Origin: an uncultured Eubacteriales bacterium
Lineage (GTDB): Bacteria > Bacillota > Clostridia > Oscillospirales > Oscillospiraceae
Direction: 5' to 3'
Length of the DNA: 22,733 nt
Assembly (NCBI GenBank): GCA_900544975.1
Contig: UQXI01000040.1
Location: forward strand, 1-22,733
The translations under genes and the position numbers were made by a program. Shown here in pieces: positions 1 to 7,830 of this stretch (position 1 is the stretch's first letter; every line of letters begins with the position of its first letter). A model generated the notes under the pieces. It ran no database searches. It worked only from the letters and a program-made list of their open reading frames with translations, and was not told the DNA's origin.

Positions 1-3000
1 ACTGATAGACGGTGTAGCCCTCCTCGGTCTCGGTGGGAGCCACGGTCTCGCCCTTGACGGAGAAGTCATGGCCCAGCGCGGGGATTTCCTGGCCCTTCTT
101 TAGAATCTCGCCGCAAGCGGTGCAGACCTCGTCGCCGGTGTAGCCGGGCTCGGTGCAGGTGGCTTCTTTGACGTTTTTCAGTTCAGTCTTTTCGTGCGTG
201 CAAATGGTGCTGGGTTCCATAGACACTTGAATGGTATATGTGGCAGAGGCGTCCCCTTTGCTGACTGTGAACGTCCAGGTTTTTCCGCCGTCCACGGTGA
301 TGGGGGAGCTGGCAGAGGCTTCCGGGTTGTTCAGCGCAATCTGAATCTCAGAAGCGTCTGTAGGAAGCCCCTTTTCATCATAGGGCAGTTTCACAGAGAA
401 CGTATTCTCGTTTTGGGAAGCTGTAACGCCCCGCACCGTCACAGACTTTACGGTCAGGTCGACATACTCCCCATAATAGAGATCGACCATCGTACGGATC
501 GGCATCCCGCTGACATCAATAAGGATAAACTCAAAGTAGTTATCTCCCTTAGTAAGCGAAACCCTGTGGGTAAAGCCCCGGACAATTTCCGTATATCCAT
601 TATGGCCATAATTGTTGGCGTTTAGAATCTGAAAGTCATTTATAATCAGGGAGATATCATCGCCTAGAGATTTCACCCGGCCGGTAAAGGTAAACTCCGG
701 CGTATCTACATAGTATTTTCCGTTGATGGCCTCCGGCAGATCCAACTCCAGAATGGGGCCGTCTTTGGAGTAGAATAGCTTCAGGAAGCCGCTGCTATAG
801 GTCTCTCCATCCACCTGGCTGCTCAGAGCCAGAGTGTTGACACCTTCCGTCAGGGAAACATCACAGTACCAGGTGAGGTCATCCTCGTTGACAACACCCT
901 TGGTTTCGCCCACCAGCACAGCATCCACCGGGTTGTACAGGTACCCGCTTACCCGGAAGGCGCCGTCCTCCTGAAGCATGCTGCCGTACACCACATCCAT
1001 GACATCCATGTTATCCACAACAGGCGCCATGTAAGGACTCACCCTCAGACCTTCGGCCTGCGCTGCTGCTTCCACAGAGGTGGGCGTCCAGACGCTGCCG
1101 ATGTATGTAGTGTCAAGTCCGGCGGCGTCCTTGGCATACAGCTGGAATTCGGCATAGACATAAGAACTGTTTTTGTCGGAGCCATAGGGAGCGTTTCGCA
1201 GGGTGGCGCTGAAATGAATGTAGCCGTCCTTGTCAGGCTGCAGCTCTCTAGCCACACTTTGCTGAATCCTGTCGCTGTAGGTCATAAATACGGGGGAGAT
1301 CTCATGGAGCTTTGCTTTCAGGGGAATGGTGGTTCCGGCGGGCAGATCCTCGTCCAGAACCAGACCATAGCCGTTGCCGCAGGCTGTAAAGCGAATGTCC
1401 CCGTCCGGCAGGAGTGCCCCCAGTCTGGGAGTGGTGTTGTCAATCACAACGGTGGCTTGCCCCTCAAAGAGGCTATAGCCTCCGGGGCCGGTCAGCTGGA
1501 TTTGGATGGTGTTGACCGGTTCGGTCAGCAGGACGTCTGCGACAAAATCGGTTCCGTCGAAGGTGGCTTCCTGGCCGTTGAAGATGGCTGTGGAACCGGC
1601 GGGAGCAAAGCCTCTGATCTGATATACCATGGGGATAGAGCCTGTGGTATAAATGGCTTCATCAGGGTTCAGGTTGAACAGAGACCAAGCGCCGCCTACA
1701 GAGGTGCTGGCTCCGACAGTCAGCTGATCTGTGGTGGTATTGCCCGCACGGTCGGCAATCATCAGGGTCACGTGATAGCCCTTGTCTGTGGCAGGGGTCT
1801 CCGGCAGATTCATCTTAAAAGAATAGGTCTGGGTTTCCTTGTTGTATTCCAGCCGGGCGACTGGAGTCAAGTCGCTGTTTTCATTGACGCAGAAGGTAGC
1901 AAAGCGGTACAGGCCGTGGGCGTCATTGGCCTTGAAGGAAATGACAATGGTGCCATTGCCTTTGTCCACTGCGTTCAGCTCCGTAATGACGGGCTTGGTC
2001 AAGTCAATGGCGAGGGGCATCTCCACCGTTTGCCAGTCGCCACCCTCCCGGACTCTGGACTGCAAACGGATGGTGTAGTCCCCCTCAGGAGCGGTCACAT
2101 ACGTGCCGGTCTTTTGGTCATAAACCGTTCCGTCCCAACCCCGGTAATTGCCGCCCACAGTCAGAGCCTTGCCGTGTACAGGGGGAATCGCAGTGGCATT
2201 CACAGCCAGCAATCTGGTTAAATGTGTGGTGGTGCCCAGGTCGGCAATCACCTTTCCGCTGCTGTCTGCCACGGTCGTCCGCACCTCATAGGCATCCCGC
2301 AGAAGACCCAACCAGGGAATTGCGACATCGTAGTTATTGTCGCCATTGGGGGAAATGGCAATGGTCTGCGGTTCCAGGCGCTCTCCAAAATATTGCGGAT
2401 TCTTTTCAAAGTAGTATGCACCCAGAGGCTCTATATTTCCATCTGCCGCAACACTCATGAGACTGGTACCATGCATAAAATAGCCATAGTATCCGTAGTC
2501 ATCGGGATTGCTTTCATCGTAGCCCCGTCTTGGCAGAACCGTGTTGTCTTCCCACTCGGGCGCATCGATAATAGGCTCTGCATCCCAGTCACCGATGAAG
2601 CCCATGAAAGGCATACTCAGAGAGGGCGCGCCCTCAGTGTTTGCAGTGAAGCCAATGTAGCCTTCGGCCCAACTGCCGTTGGGGTTCTCCGGCAGGGTCA
2701 GCGTGAATGTGACAGTGGCGGCGCCACCAGCGGGGACGGTAACGGTGTCTTTGTCGAAGGTGACGGAAGCGCCTTCCAAAGGAACATCATAATAGGTATC
2801 GTCCACATCCGTGTAATCCGTAAAAACACCATAATCGTTGTTTGGGGTGTAGGTAACGGCTGCATTGCCATAATTTTTCAGGGTGATAACACCGGAGGTG
2901 GCAGTGCCCAGCTGGTCGCCCAGCTCAATGGCAGCCTTCTCTTGCTTGCCATAGGTTGCCAGCACGGTGTTGGAGACGGCCGCCTCCACGTTGATGAGGC

Positions 3001-4978
3001 CCGCGCCAACCTGACGCACAGAGTACAGGTAATTGTTTTGGGCGGTATTCATCACCGGAGCGGCGGTATTCATCAGGTTTTTGCGGATAAATTCAGGGAC
3101 ATTGTCTACTTCCAGGCCAGTCTCCTGAACGTATTGCTTCACGATGGCGGCAGCGCCGGAAACAAAGGGCGTCGCCATGGAGGTGCCGGACATAAACTCA
3201 TAGCCGTTATCGCCAGCCAGGGAGTATACATTGCCGCCGGGCGCCGCCAGCTCGGGTTTCAGCTCCAGAGAAGAGGTGGGACCCCAGGATGAAAAACCGG
3301 AAGCGGTATCCGGCCGTTGGGAGACAATATGGACATAGCCGCCATACCCGCCGAAGGAGGCGGTTTTTCCAGCCCGCGCCGCTTCCAGAAGTGCTTGCCC
3401 ATCTGCATAGCTCACATAGGCGCAGGGAATCGGGGCATTTTCAGTGAATACCGGGCTATAGGAGATGTCTGTCAGCGTATCGCCGCTCTCCGGATCCGGA
3501 TTGTAGAAGATAACGCCGACGCATCCGGCGTCGTTCGGATTCAGAACCGCAAACAGCCGGCCCAAATAATCCCAATCCGGATTAAACTGAGCAATTGCAA
3601 CTGTACCTTCCACGCCGGAGAGAGGTTTTCTATTATCGTCCAAATATCTCTCCTGTGCGCCGTCGCCTGCGTCATAGAGTGTAACATTCGAATCAATCAG
3701 AAAGTCCGCGTTTTCCAGCTTGATGCAGGCCATCGCCTCCGCCTGGCCGCCGTCCACAGTAACCAGCAGACTGTTTGCCAGGGCGCTGCGGCTGTTGACC
3801 GAGGCTACGGCTACCGCACCGCTGGCGGTGGCAGGGTCGCCTACCGTGGCGGTATCTTTCCGGTTCCAGTTGTTCCAAATCCCGGTGAGGCCCAGGCTGC
3901 GGGTGGAAGAGGTGCCGGAGTTTCCGGCAGCAACGCTGACAAAGGCGCCCTTGTCGCGGGCGGCGTTCACAGCAGCCTGAATGTAGCGGTCGGTCTCATA
4001 GAATCCGTTGTCGCTGCCCAAGGAAAGGTTGATCACATCCGCGCCGAGCTTCACGGCGTCTTCGATGGCACAGATGATGTCGTCGCTGAGACCACCCAAG
4101 TTGGAGTTGGCATCATAGACCTGCATGGCGAAAATCTGGGCGTCAGGCGCCACACCGGCAATGCCGCCGTCTTCTTCATCGCCGTTTGCCGCGGAGATGC
4201 CGGCTACATGGTAGCCGTGAATCCGGTCGGGGTTGAGAATGTTGTCATTGCCGGATATGTAGCTGTAGCCAAAGGGCACCTTGTCGGAGTACCATTTCCC
4301 GTGCCCCAGGTCGTCGATCATCTCCTGCATCTGTGCCTGCGTATGCTTCATGGTATCCGGGTTCTGCACCATATCCTTGTGGAGATAGTTGACGCCGGTA
4401 TCAATGATGGCAATGGTCATACCTTTGCCGGTATAGCCGGTCTCACCCATACCCCAGGCCTCCAGCACATTGGCCATATCCTTGGAGGTGTACATTTCGA
4501 CCTCATACTGCACCGCTTCTGTGACGGACACCACACCGGGCAGCTCTTCCAGCTTTTTCACATCGCCCCGGCGAATGTCGTAAGTAACCATATTGACCAG
4601 GCAGGCCGTGCGATGGACGGGCTCCAGCCCAAGTTGTTTCCTGACAGCCTGAATGGTGGCCTCCTGGCCCTTTAAAGCGGCTGTCTCAGCAGACTTCAGG
4701 GCATCTGTTGAGGCAGTGGAGGCAACTTCATAGGCGGGAGCCGCCTTCATTTCCACAATCACGCGGATGGTTTCGTCCGGATCGTATCTTTCAGGCTCCT
4801 CACAGTCCTCACTGTACTGCCGCAAATCCGCCGAGAACAGGGCGCGCTGCATTTGCTCCTCCAGAGATGCGGTATCCGGTCCCGGGGGAAATTCTGTGTT
4901 TTTTGTGGCCAGCGCAGCACTGGGCAGCCAAGACAGCACCATAGCCAGCGTCAAAAGCAGAGACAGTATTTTTTTCAT
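1..4978 (-). CDS. Giant secreted S8 (subtilisin-family) serine peptidase, C-terminus outside window
   Basis: The gene opens at ATG 4978 after a strong AAGGAGGAG site and stays open to the window edge, giving at least 1659 residues; the 3' end is missing. Residues 1-24 form a signal peptide (MKKILSLLLTLAMVLSWLPS then AALA). The S8 catalytic set is visible: Asp193 in AIIDTGVN, His257 in HGYHVAGI, oxyanion Asn353 in VAAGNSGT and Ser600 in SGTSMATP. The His motif has Tyr where Thr or Ser is usual. A long insert between Asn353 and Ser600 fits a PA domain, as in C5a-peptidase or lactocepin-like enzymes. After the catalytic part come Fn3-like beta regions and, near residue 1606, a Cys-rich repeat also found in the second protease of this window. 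It probably degrades extracellular proteins or peptides. Surface anchoring cannot be seen because the C-terminus is off-window. A divergent AraC regulator lies upstream. Confidence 0.96.
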   Translation of the reverse strand, partial: MKKILSLLLTLAMVLSWLPSAALATKNTEFPPGPDTASLEEQMQRALFSADLRQYSEDCEEPERYDPDETIRVIVEMKAAPAYEVASTASTDALKSAETAALKGQEATIQAVRKQLGLEPVHRTACLVNMVTYDIRRGDVKKLEELPGVVSVTEAVQYEVEMYTSKDMANVLEAWGMGETGYTGKGMTIAIIDTGVNYLHKDMVQNPDTMKHTQAQMQEMIDDLGHGKWYSDKVPFGYSYISGNDNILNPDRIHGYHVAGISAANGDEEDGGIAGVAPDAQIFAMQVYDANSNLGGLSDDIICAIEDAVKLGADVINLSLGSDNGFYETDRYIQAAVNAARDKGAFVSVAAGNSGTSSTRSLGLTGIWNNWNRKDTATVGDPATASGAVAVASVNSRSALANSLLVTVDGGQAEAMACIKLENADFLIDSNVTLYDAGDGAQERYLDDNRKPLSGVEGTVAIAQFNPDWDYLGRLFAVLNPNDAGCVGVIFYNPDPESGDTLTDISYSPVFTENAPIPCAYVSYADGQALLEAARAGKTASFGGYGGYVHIVSQRPDTASGFSSWGPTSSLELKPELAAPGGNVYSLAGDNGYEFMSGTSMATPFVSGAAAIVKQYVQETGLEVDNVPEFIRKNLMNTAAPVMNTAQNNYLYSVRQVGAGLINVEAAVSNTVLATYGKQEKAAIELGDQLGTATSGVITLKNYGNAAVTYTPNNDYGVFTDYTDVDDTYYDVPLEGASVTFDKDTVTVPAGGAATVTFTLTLPENPNGSWAEGYIGFTANTEGAPSLSMPFMGFIGDWDAEPIIDAPEWEDNTVLPRRGYDESNPDDYGYYGYFMHGTSLMSVAADGNIEPLGAYYFEKNPQYFGERLEPQTIAISPNGDNNYDVAIPWLGLLRDAYEVRTTVADSSGKVIADLGTTTHLTRLLAVNATAIPPVHGKALTVGGNYRGWDGTVYDQKTGTYVTAPEGDYTIRLQSRVREGGDWQTVEMPLAIDLTKPVITELNAVDKGNGTIVISFKANDAHGLYRFATFCVNENSDLTPVARLEYNKETQTYSFKMNLPETPATDKGYHVTLMIADRAGNTTTDQLTVGASTSVGGAWSLFNLNPDEAIYTTGSIPMVYQIRGFAPAGSTAIFNGQEATFDGTDFVADVLLTEPVNTIQIQLTGPGGYSLFEGQATVVIDNTTPRLGALLPDGDIRFTACGNGYGLVLDEDLPAGTTIPLKAKLHEISPVFMTYSDRIQQSVARELQPDKDGYIHFSATLRNAPYGSDKNSSYVYAEFQLYAKDAAGLDTTYIGSVWTPTSVEAAAQAEGLRVSPYMAPVVDNMDVMDVVYGSMLQEDGAFRVSGYLYNPVDAVLVGETKGVVNEDDLTWYCDVSLTEGVNTLALSSQVDGETYSSGFLKLFYSKDGPILELDLPEAINGKYYVDTPEFTFTGRVKSLGDDISLIINDFQILNANNYGHNGYTEIVRGFTHRVSLTKGDNYFEFILIDVSGMPIRTMVDLYYGEYVDLTVKSVTVRGVTASQNENTFSVKLPYDEKGLPTDASEIQIALNNPEASASSPITVDGGKTWTFTVSKGDASATYTIQVSMEPSTICTHEKTELKNVKEATCTEPGYTGDEVCTACGEILKKGQEIPALGHDFSVKGETVAPTETEEGYTVYQ
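77..163 (-). repeat. Cys-rich 29-residue repeat unit shared by the two proteases (copy 1)
   Basis: This coding repeat starts ATCTEPGYTGDEVC and ends EIPA. It matches 15496-15582 of the second protease at 22 of 29 residues. It has the pattern C..., CxxCGE, then IPALGH, a module often seen near the C-terminus of Clostridial surface proteins. Its function is not known to me. The two paired Cys may bind a metal or form a disulfide (inference). Confidence 0.75.
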
Positions 4979-5008
4979 CAGGGTCTCCTCCTTATGTTTG
5001 ATGCCCAT

Positions 5009-5017
5009 ACTATAGCA
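5009..5017 (-). promoter_or_regulatory. Extended -10 promoter of the first S8 protease
   Basis: On the minus strand the bases read TGCTATAGT, an extended -10 (TGn plus TATAGT). It lies about 30 bases before the protease ATG, with AAGGAGGAG between. No good -35 is seen, which fits an extended -10 promoter that may need an activator. Confidence 0.6.
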
Positions 5018-5054
5018 AAAGAAGTGCCCCGCAAATAGGAAAGATTTCAGATTT

Positions 5055-5095
5055 TTGGGTATATTTTTAAGATCATGGAGCAAAACGATACCCAA
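5055..5095. promoter_or_regulatory. Candidate operator: 8-bp inverted repeat between protease and AraC genes
   Basis: TTGGGTAT at 5055-5062 and ATACCCAA at 5088-5095 are exact reverse complements with a 25-base spacer. The pair lies between the two divergent -10 boxes. The arms are 33 bases apart, about three helical turns, so one protein dimer or two could contact both on one face. The neighbouring AraC protein is the likeliest binder (inference). Confidence 0.4.
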
Positions 5096-5097
5096 TG

Positions 5098-5106
5098 TGA
5101 TATGCT
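5098..5106 (+). promoter_or_regulatory. Possible extended -10 promoter of the AraC-type gene
   Basis: TGATATGCT is TGn plus TATGCT, 23 bases before the chosen ATG at 5130. No convincing -35 was found 17 bases upstream. The right arm of the inverted repeat (ATACCCAA) abuts this box, which would suit autoregulation. Confidence 0.45.
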
Positions 5107-5129
5107 GTAAAAAAACGGGAGGACCGTCT

Positions 5130-6227
5130 ATGGAAATGTTCCGGCAAAATGCCAAAAGTTACATCAATTATTCCAGCGAGGACTTCATGGACACCACAGC
5201 CCAGGACCTGGTGCACATGACTCCAGAGGAAACCATTTGCCGCTGCCATTACCGCATGGAGCGGGGGCTGGACCACTGCACACCGGAGGAGAAGCAGTAC
5301 CGCATGCAACAATTCGCTCGGGTTATGGGACGTAATTTTCCTGGGCAGGCATGTGAGCCCTATGCCATGACGGAAGAAGCAGTCGGTATGACCGGTTCCA
5401 TTGCCGTTTTAAAGCGCAGCCGCTATTTCCCCTCCGTTCTATACACCCACAAGAATTTTGAAATGTTCTACATCTATTCCGGGTCCTGTATCCACATCTG
5501 CAAGGGGCAGGAGTACGAGCTGCAACAGGGGGACTTTTGTCTGCTGGAGCACGGCGCCCCACACCGCATTCTCAACAACACCGATGACTGCATCATCATT
5601 GAACTTCTCGTGCAGCGGGAGCTGCTGGATCAGATTTGTACGTCCCTGCTCAGCACCAATACGGTCTTGTCCCACTTTTTTAAAAATGCTCTGTATGGGC
5701 AAAGCAATTACCCCATGATTGTGTTCCATACCGGAAATAACCGGGCAGTGCAATACTATACCTACGCCATGTATTCTGAGTTCAAATCCAAGCTCCCTCA
5801 CAGCCAGGTCATGCTGGAGGCATTTCTCAACGCCCTGTTTGTCATTCTTCTGCGCTACTTTCAGCCCCAGCAGGAACAGCCAAAAAATCTGGAAAACTCC
5901 TCCATATCCATCATTGTCGAGTACATCTATGAGCATGAACAGGACATCACCTTAAGCACTCTGGCCCAGGCTTTCGGTTACAGCGTACCTCATATGAGCA
6001 AGTTGATCTCCTCCAGCTGTGGTATATCCTTTTCCGACATTCTCCGGCAGATCCGCATGCGGCGAGCTACCTGGCTCCTCAAACATACCAGCCTGACCAT
6101 CACCCAGATTGCCGCAGAGGTACACTGTACCGATACCTCTCATTTCGGAAAAAACTTCCGAAAGGAATTCCACATGTCCCCCAAAGAGTATCGGCAGCTA
6201 TTTACCACACTGCAACCAGACAACTAA
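5130..6227 (+). CDS. AraC family transcriptional regulator with N-terminal cupin-like sensor domain
   Basis: The protein has 365 residues. I chose ATG 5130 because GGGAGGA lies 6-7 bases before it. The in-frame ATG at 5055 has no ribosome site and lies upstream of the likely promoter. Residues about 88-162 look like an AraC-type cupin (HKNFEMFYIYSG, then GDFCLLEHGAPHRI), the part that normally binds a small ligand. Residues about 260-360 carry the two helix-turn-helix motifs of AraC proteins, with the signature end HFGKNFRKEFHMSPKEYR. It probably controls the divergent protease and perhaps itself. The ligand cannot be told from sequence. It ends at a strong terminator shared with the convergent hemW. 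Confidence 0.93.
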   Translation: MEMFRQNAKSYINYSSEDFMDTTAQDLVHMTPEETICRCHYRMERGLDHCTPEEKQYRMQQFARVMGRNFPGQACEPYAMTEEAVGMTGSIAVLKRSRYFPSVLYTHKNFEMFYIYSGSCIHICKGQEYELQQGDFCLLEHGAPHRILNNTDDCIIIELLVQRELLDQICTSLLSTNTVLSHFFKNALYGQSNYPMIVFHTGNNRAVQYYTYAMYSEFKSKLPHSQVMLEAFLNALFVILLRYFQPQQEQPKNLENSSISIIVEYIYEHEQDITLSTLAQAFGYSVPHMSKLISSSCGISFSDILRQIRMRRATWLLKHTSLTITQIAAEVHCTDTSHFGKNFRKEFHMSPKEYRQLFTTLQPDN

Positions 6228-6232
6228 ATGGC

Positions 6233-6279
6233 AAAGCCGCTCCAGACAGGAGGGTCTTCTTCCTGTCTGGAGCGGCTTT
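6233..6279. terminator. Bidirectional intrinsic terminator between AraC gene and hemW
   Basis: Two perfect 19-base arms, 6233-6251 and 6261-6279, are separated by a 9-base loop. The GC-rich stem is flanked by AAA on the left and TTTT on the right, so it can end transcripts from both strands. It lies 5 bases after the AraC stop and 15 bases beyond the hemW stop. Confidence 0.93.
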
Positions 6280-6294
6280 TCAACTGCTCAAATG

Positions 6295-7491
6295 CTACGA
6301 TCGCCCCTTAGCCAGGGGGGTGGACTGCTCCTGGGCCTCCAGGAGCTCCACCAGGATGGCATTGCTCATGAGGAAGCCCCGGGGGGTGAGACGCCAGCGG
6401 CCATTGTCCTGGATGGCCAGCTCCTGGGCCTGGAACTGCTGCAGCACCTGCTCAATGGGCCCAAAGGGCAGCAGGTACTGCCGGGTGTAGGTCTCTCCGT
6501 CAATGCCCTCCCAAGTCCGCAGGCGCAGCATCAGGTACTCCCCTGCCCGCTCCCGGGCGGGGATTTGCTGGCATTCGGACAGAATGGAACCCCCACGCTT
6601 CACCCCATCCATATACCCGTGAATGTCCGGGGCTACCGTGAACCGTTTGCCGCCAAAGTCGGAGCTGGCGGCAGGGCCAAAGCCCAGATACTCGCCCCCG
6701 GTCCAGTATTTCAGATTGTGCTTGGACCGCAGGCCCCGGCGGGCAAAGTTGGAGATCTCATACTGGGCATAGCCATGCTCCTTCAGAATACGCACGGCAG
6801 ACAGGTACATGTCGGCCTGTGTGTCGTCATCCGGCAGACTTACCGCATCCTTGTACTGCCAGAGGGGGGTCCCCTCCTCCACCTTGAGGCCGTAGCAGCT
6901 CATATGCTCCGGGGCCAGCTCCAGGACATGCTCCAGGGTCGTCTCCCAGGCGGTCAGGCTCTGCCCCGGCAGGCCGTACATCAGGTCCAGAGAGAGGTTG
7001 TGAAACCCCGCCTTTCGAGCCAGGTCCACAGCCTGGACCGCCTGCCGGTAGCTGTGGGGGCGGCCCAGCTTTTTGAGAAGCCCGTCATCGTCATTCTGGA
7101 TCCCCAGAGAGATCCGGTTGAACCCCTCCGCCCGCAGCCGCTTCAAGAGCTTCTCCGTCACAGAATCCGGATTGGCCTCAAAGGTAATCTCTGCATCGGC
7201 CGACACTGCAAACCGGCGCCGGATGGCGTTCAGGATCTGGACCAGACCGTCCGCCCCCAGAAACGAGGGGGTGCCGCCGCCAAAATACACCGTGTCCACT
7301 TGATAACCTGGCGCCAGTGCCCCCGCCTCCTTGATGTGCAGACACACCGCCTCCAGGTAATCCTCCATCAGTCCCTTCTCCCGGGAGCCACCCAGGGAGT
7401 AGAAATCGCAGTACTGGCACTTGCTGCGGCAGAAGGGGACATGGACATAGATTCCCAACGGAATCTTTTTCGGTTGTGTAAATACAGGCAC
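6295..7491 (-). CDS. hemW: Radical SAM heme chaperone HemW
   Basis: The 398-residue protein starts at GTG 7491, with AAAGGAG about 8 bases before it. The radical SAM cluster motif is complete: Cys21, Cys25 and Cys28 in CRSKCQYC. It is followed by YFGGGTPSFL near residue 70, typical of the HemN/HemW group. The C-terminal third has the HemW-type winged region (GFGPAASSDF, then TPRGFLMSNAILVELL). HemW proteins bind heme and an Fe-S cluster and deliver heme to client enzymes. They were long misnamed as coproporphyrinogen oxidases, and the short N-terminus without the extra HemN segment favours HemW. It is last in a likely lepA, zinc-ribbon, hemW transcription unit; lepA next to hemW is a common Firmicute order. 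Confidence 0.93.
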   Translation of the reverse strand: MPVFTQPKKIPLGIYVHVPFCRSKCQYCDFYSLGGSREKGLMEDYLEAVCLHIKEAGALAPGYQVDTVYFGGGTPSFLGADGLVQILNAIRRRFAVSADAEITFEANPDSVTEKLLKRLRAEGFNRISLGIQNDDDGLLKKLGRPHSYRQAVQAVDLARKAGFHNLSLDLMYGLPGQSLTAWETTLEHVLELAPEHMSCYGLKVEEGTPLWQYKDAVSLPDDDTQADMYLSAVRILKEHGYAQYEISNFARRGLRSKHNLKYWTGGEYLGFGPAASSDFGGKRFTVAPDIHGYMDGVKRGGSILSECQQIPARERAGEYLMLRLRTWEGIDGETYTRQYLLPFGPIEQVLQQFQAQELAIQDNGRWRLTPRGFLMSNAILVELLEAQEQSTPLAKGRS

Positions 7492-7534
7492 AGCTTGTCT
7501 CCTTTCTCAAAAGAGCCGCCTGGCATTCCCGCAT

Positions 7535-7816
7535 TCAACGGAAAAGAAGCAGCCAAATGACCACTGCCAAAGCAGCCCAAAGCAGGGCTTGGATCAATCG
7601 CGTGTTCCAGGTTTTCTCCCTCTGTGCAAACCAGGAGGGGATCGCGCCTCCGTCCGGCGCATTATAGGGTTGGGATGCGGCATCCGGGACGGGGTCCCTG
7701 CGGCGTTGGCCTGCCTTTGGAAACACTGGGCGGGGCAGCTTGGTGTTACGGTTCCCACAGTCGGGGCAATACCTGGACAAAGGCGGAATTCTCTTACCAC
7801 AGTGATTGTATGTCAT
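7535..7816 (-). CDS. Small zinc-ribbon protein with one C-terminal membrane segment
   Basis: The protein has 93 residues with ATG at 7816 and a GGGGAG site just before it. The N-terminus resembles a zinc ribbon: HCGKRIPP, then RYCPDCGN. The first Cys of the usual CxxCG pair is replaced by Tyr3 (YNHCG), a codon one base away from TGC, so metal binding may be weakened unless His5 substitutes. A polar, Pro-rich linker follows. The C-terminal 22 residues or so form one hydrophobic helix (LIQALLWAALAVVIWLLLFR). It begins 14 bases after the lepA stop and ends 43 bases before hemW, so it is probably co-transcribed with them. Its function is unknown to me. Confidence 0.8.
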   Translation of the reverse strand: MTYNHCGKRIPPLSRYCPDCGNRNTKLPRPVFPKAGQRRRDPVPDAASQPYNAPDGGAIPSWFAQREKTWNTRLIQALLWAALAVVIWLLLFR

Positions 7817-7830
7817 AAGGACTCCCCTTT

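Noticed and set aside
1214..4675. Several plus-strand frames of 335-452 codons opposite protease 1
   Set aside because: They are shadows of the protease reading frame, which has a signal peptide and all S8 catalytic motifs. None has a ribosome site.
6109..7560. Plus-strand open frame of 483 codons opposite hemW
   Set aside because: hemW on the other strand has complete family motifs, and this frame starts inside the AraC gene and crosses a terminator.
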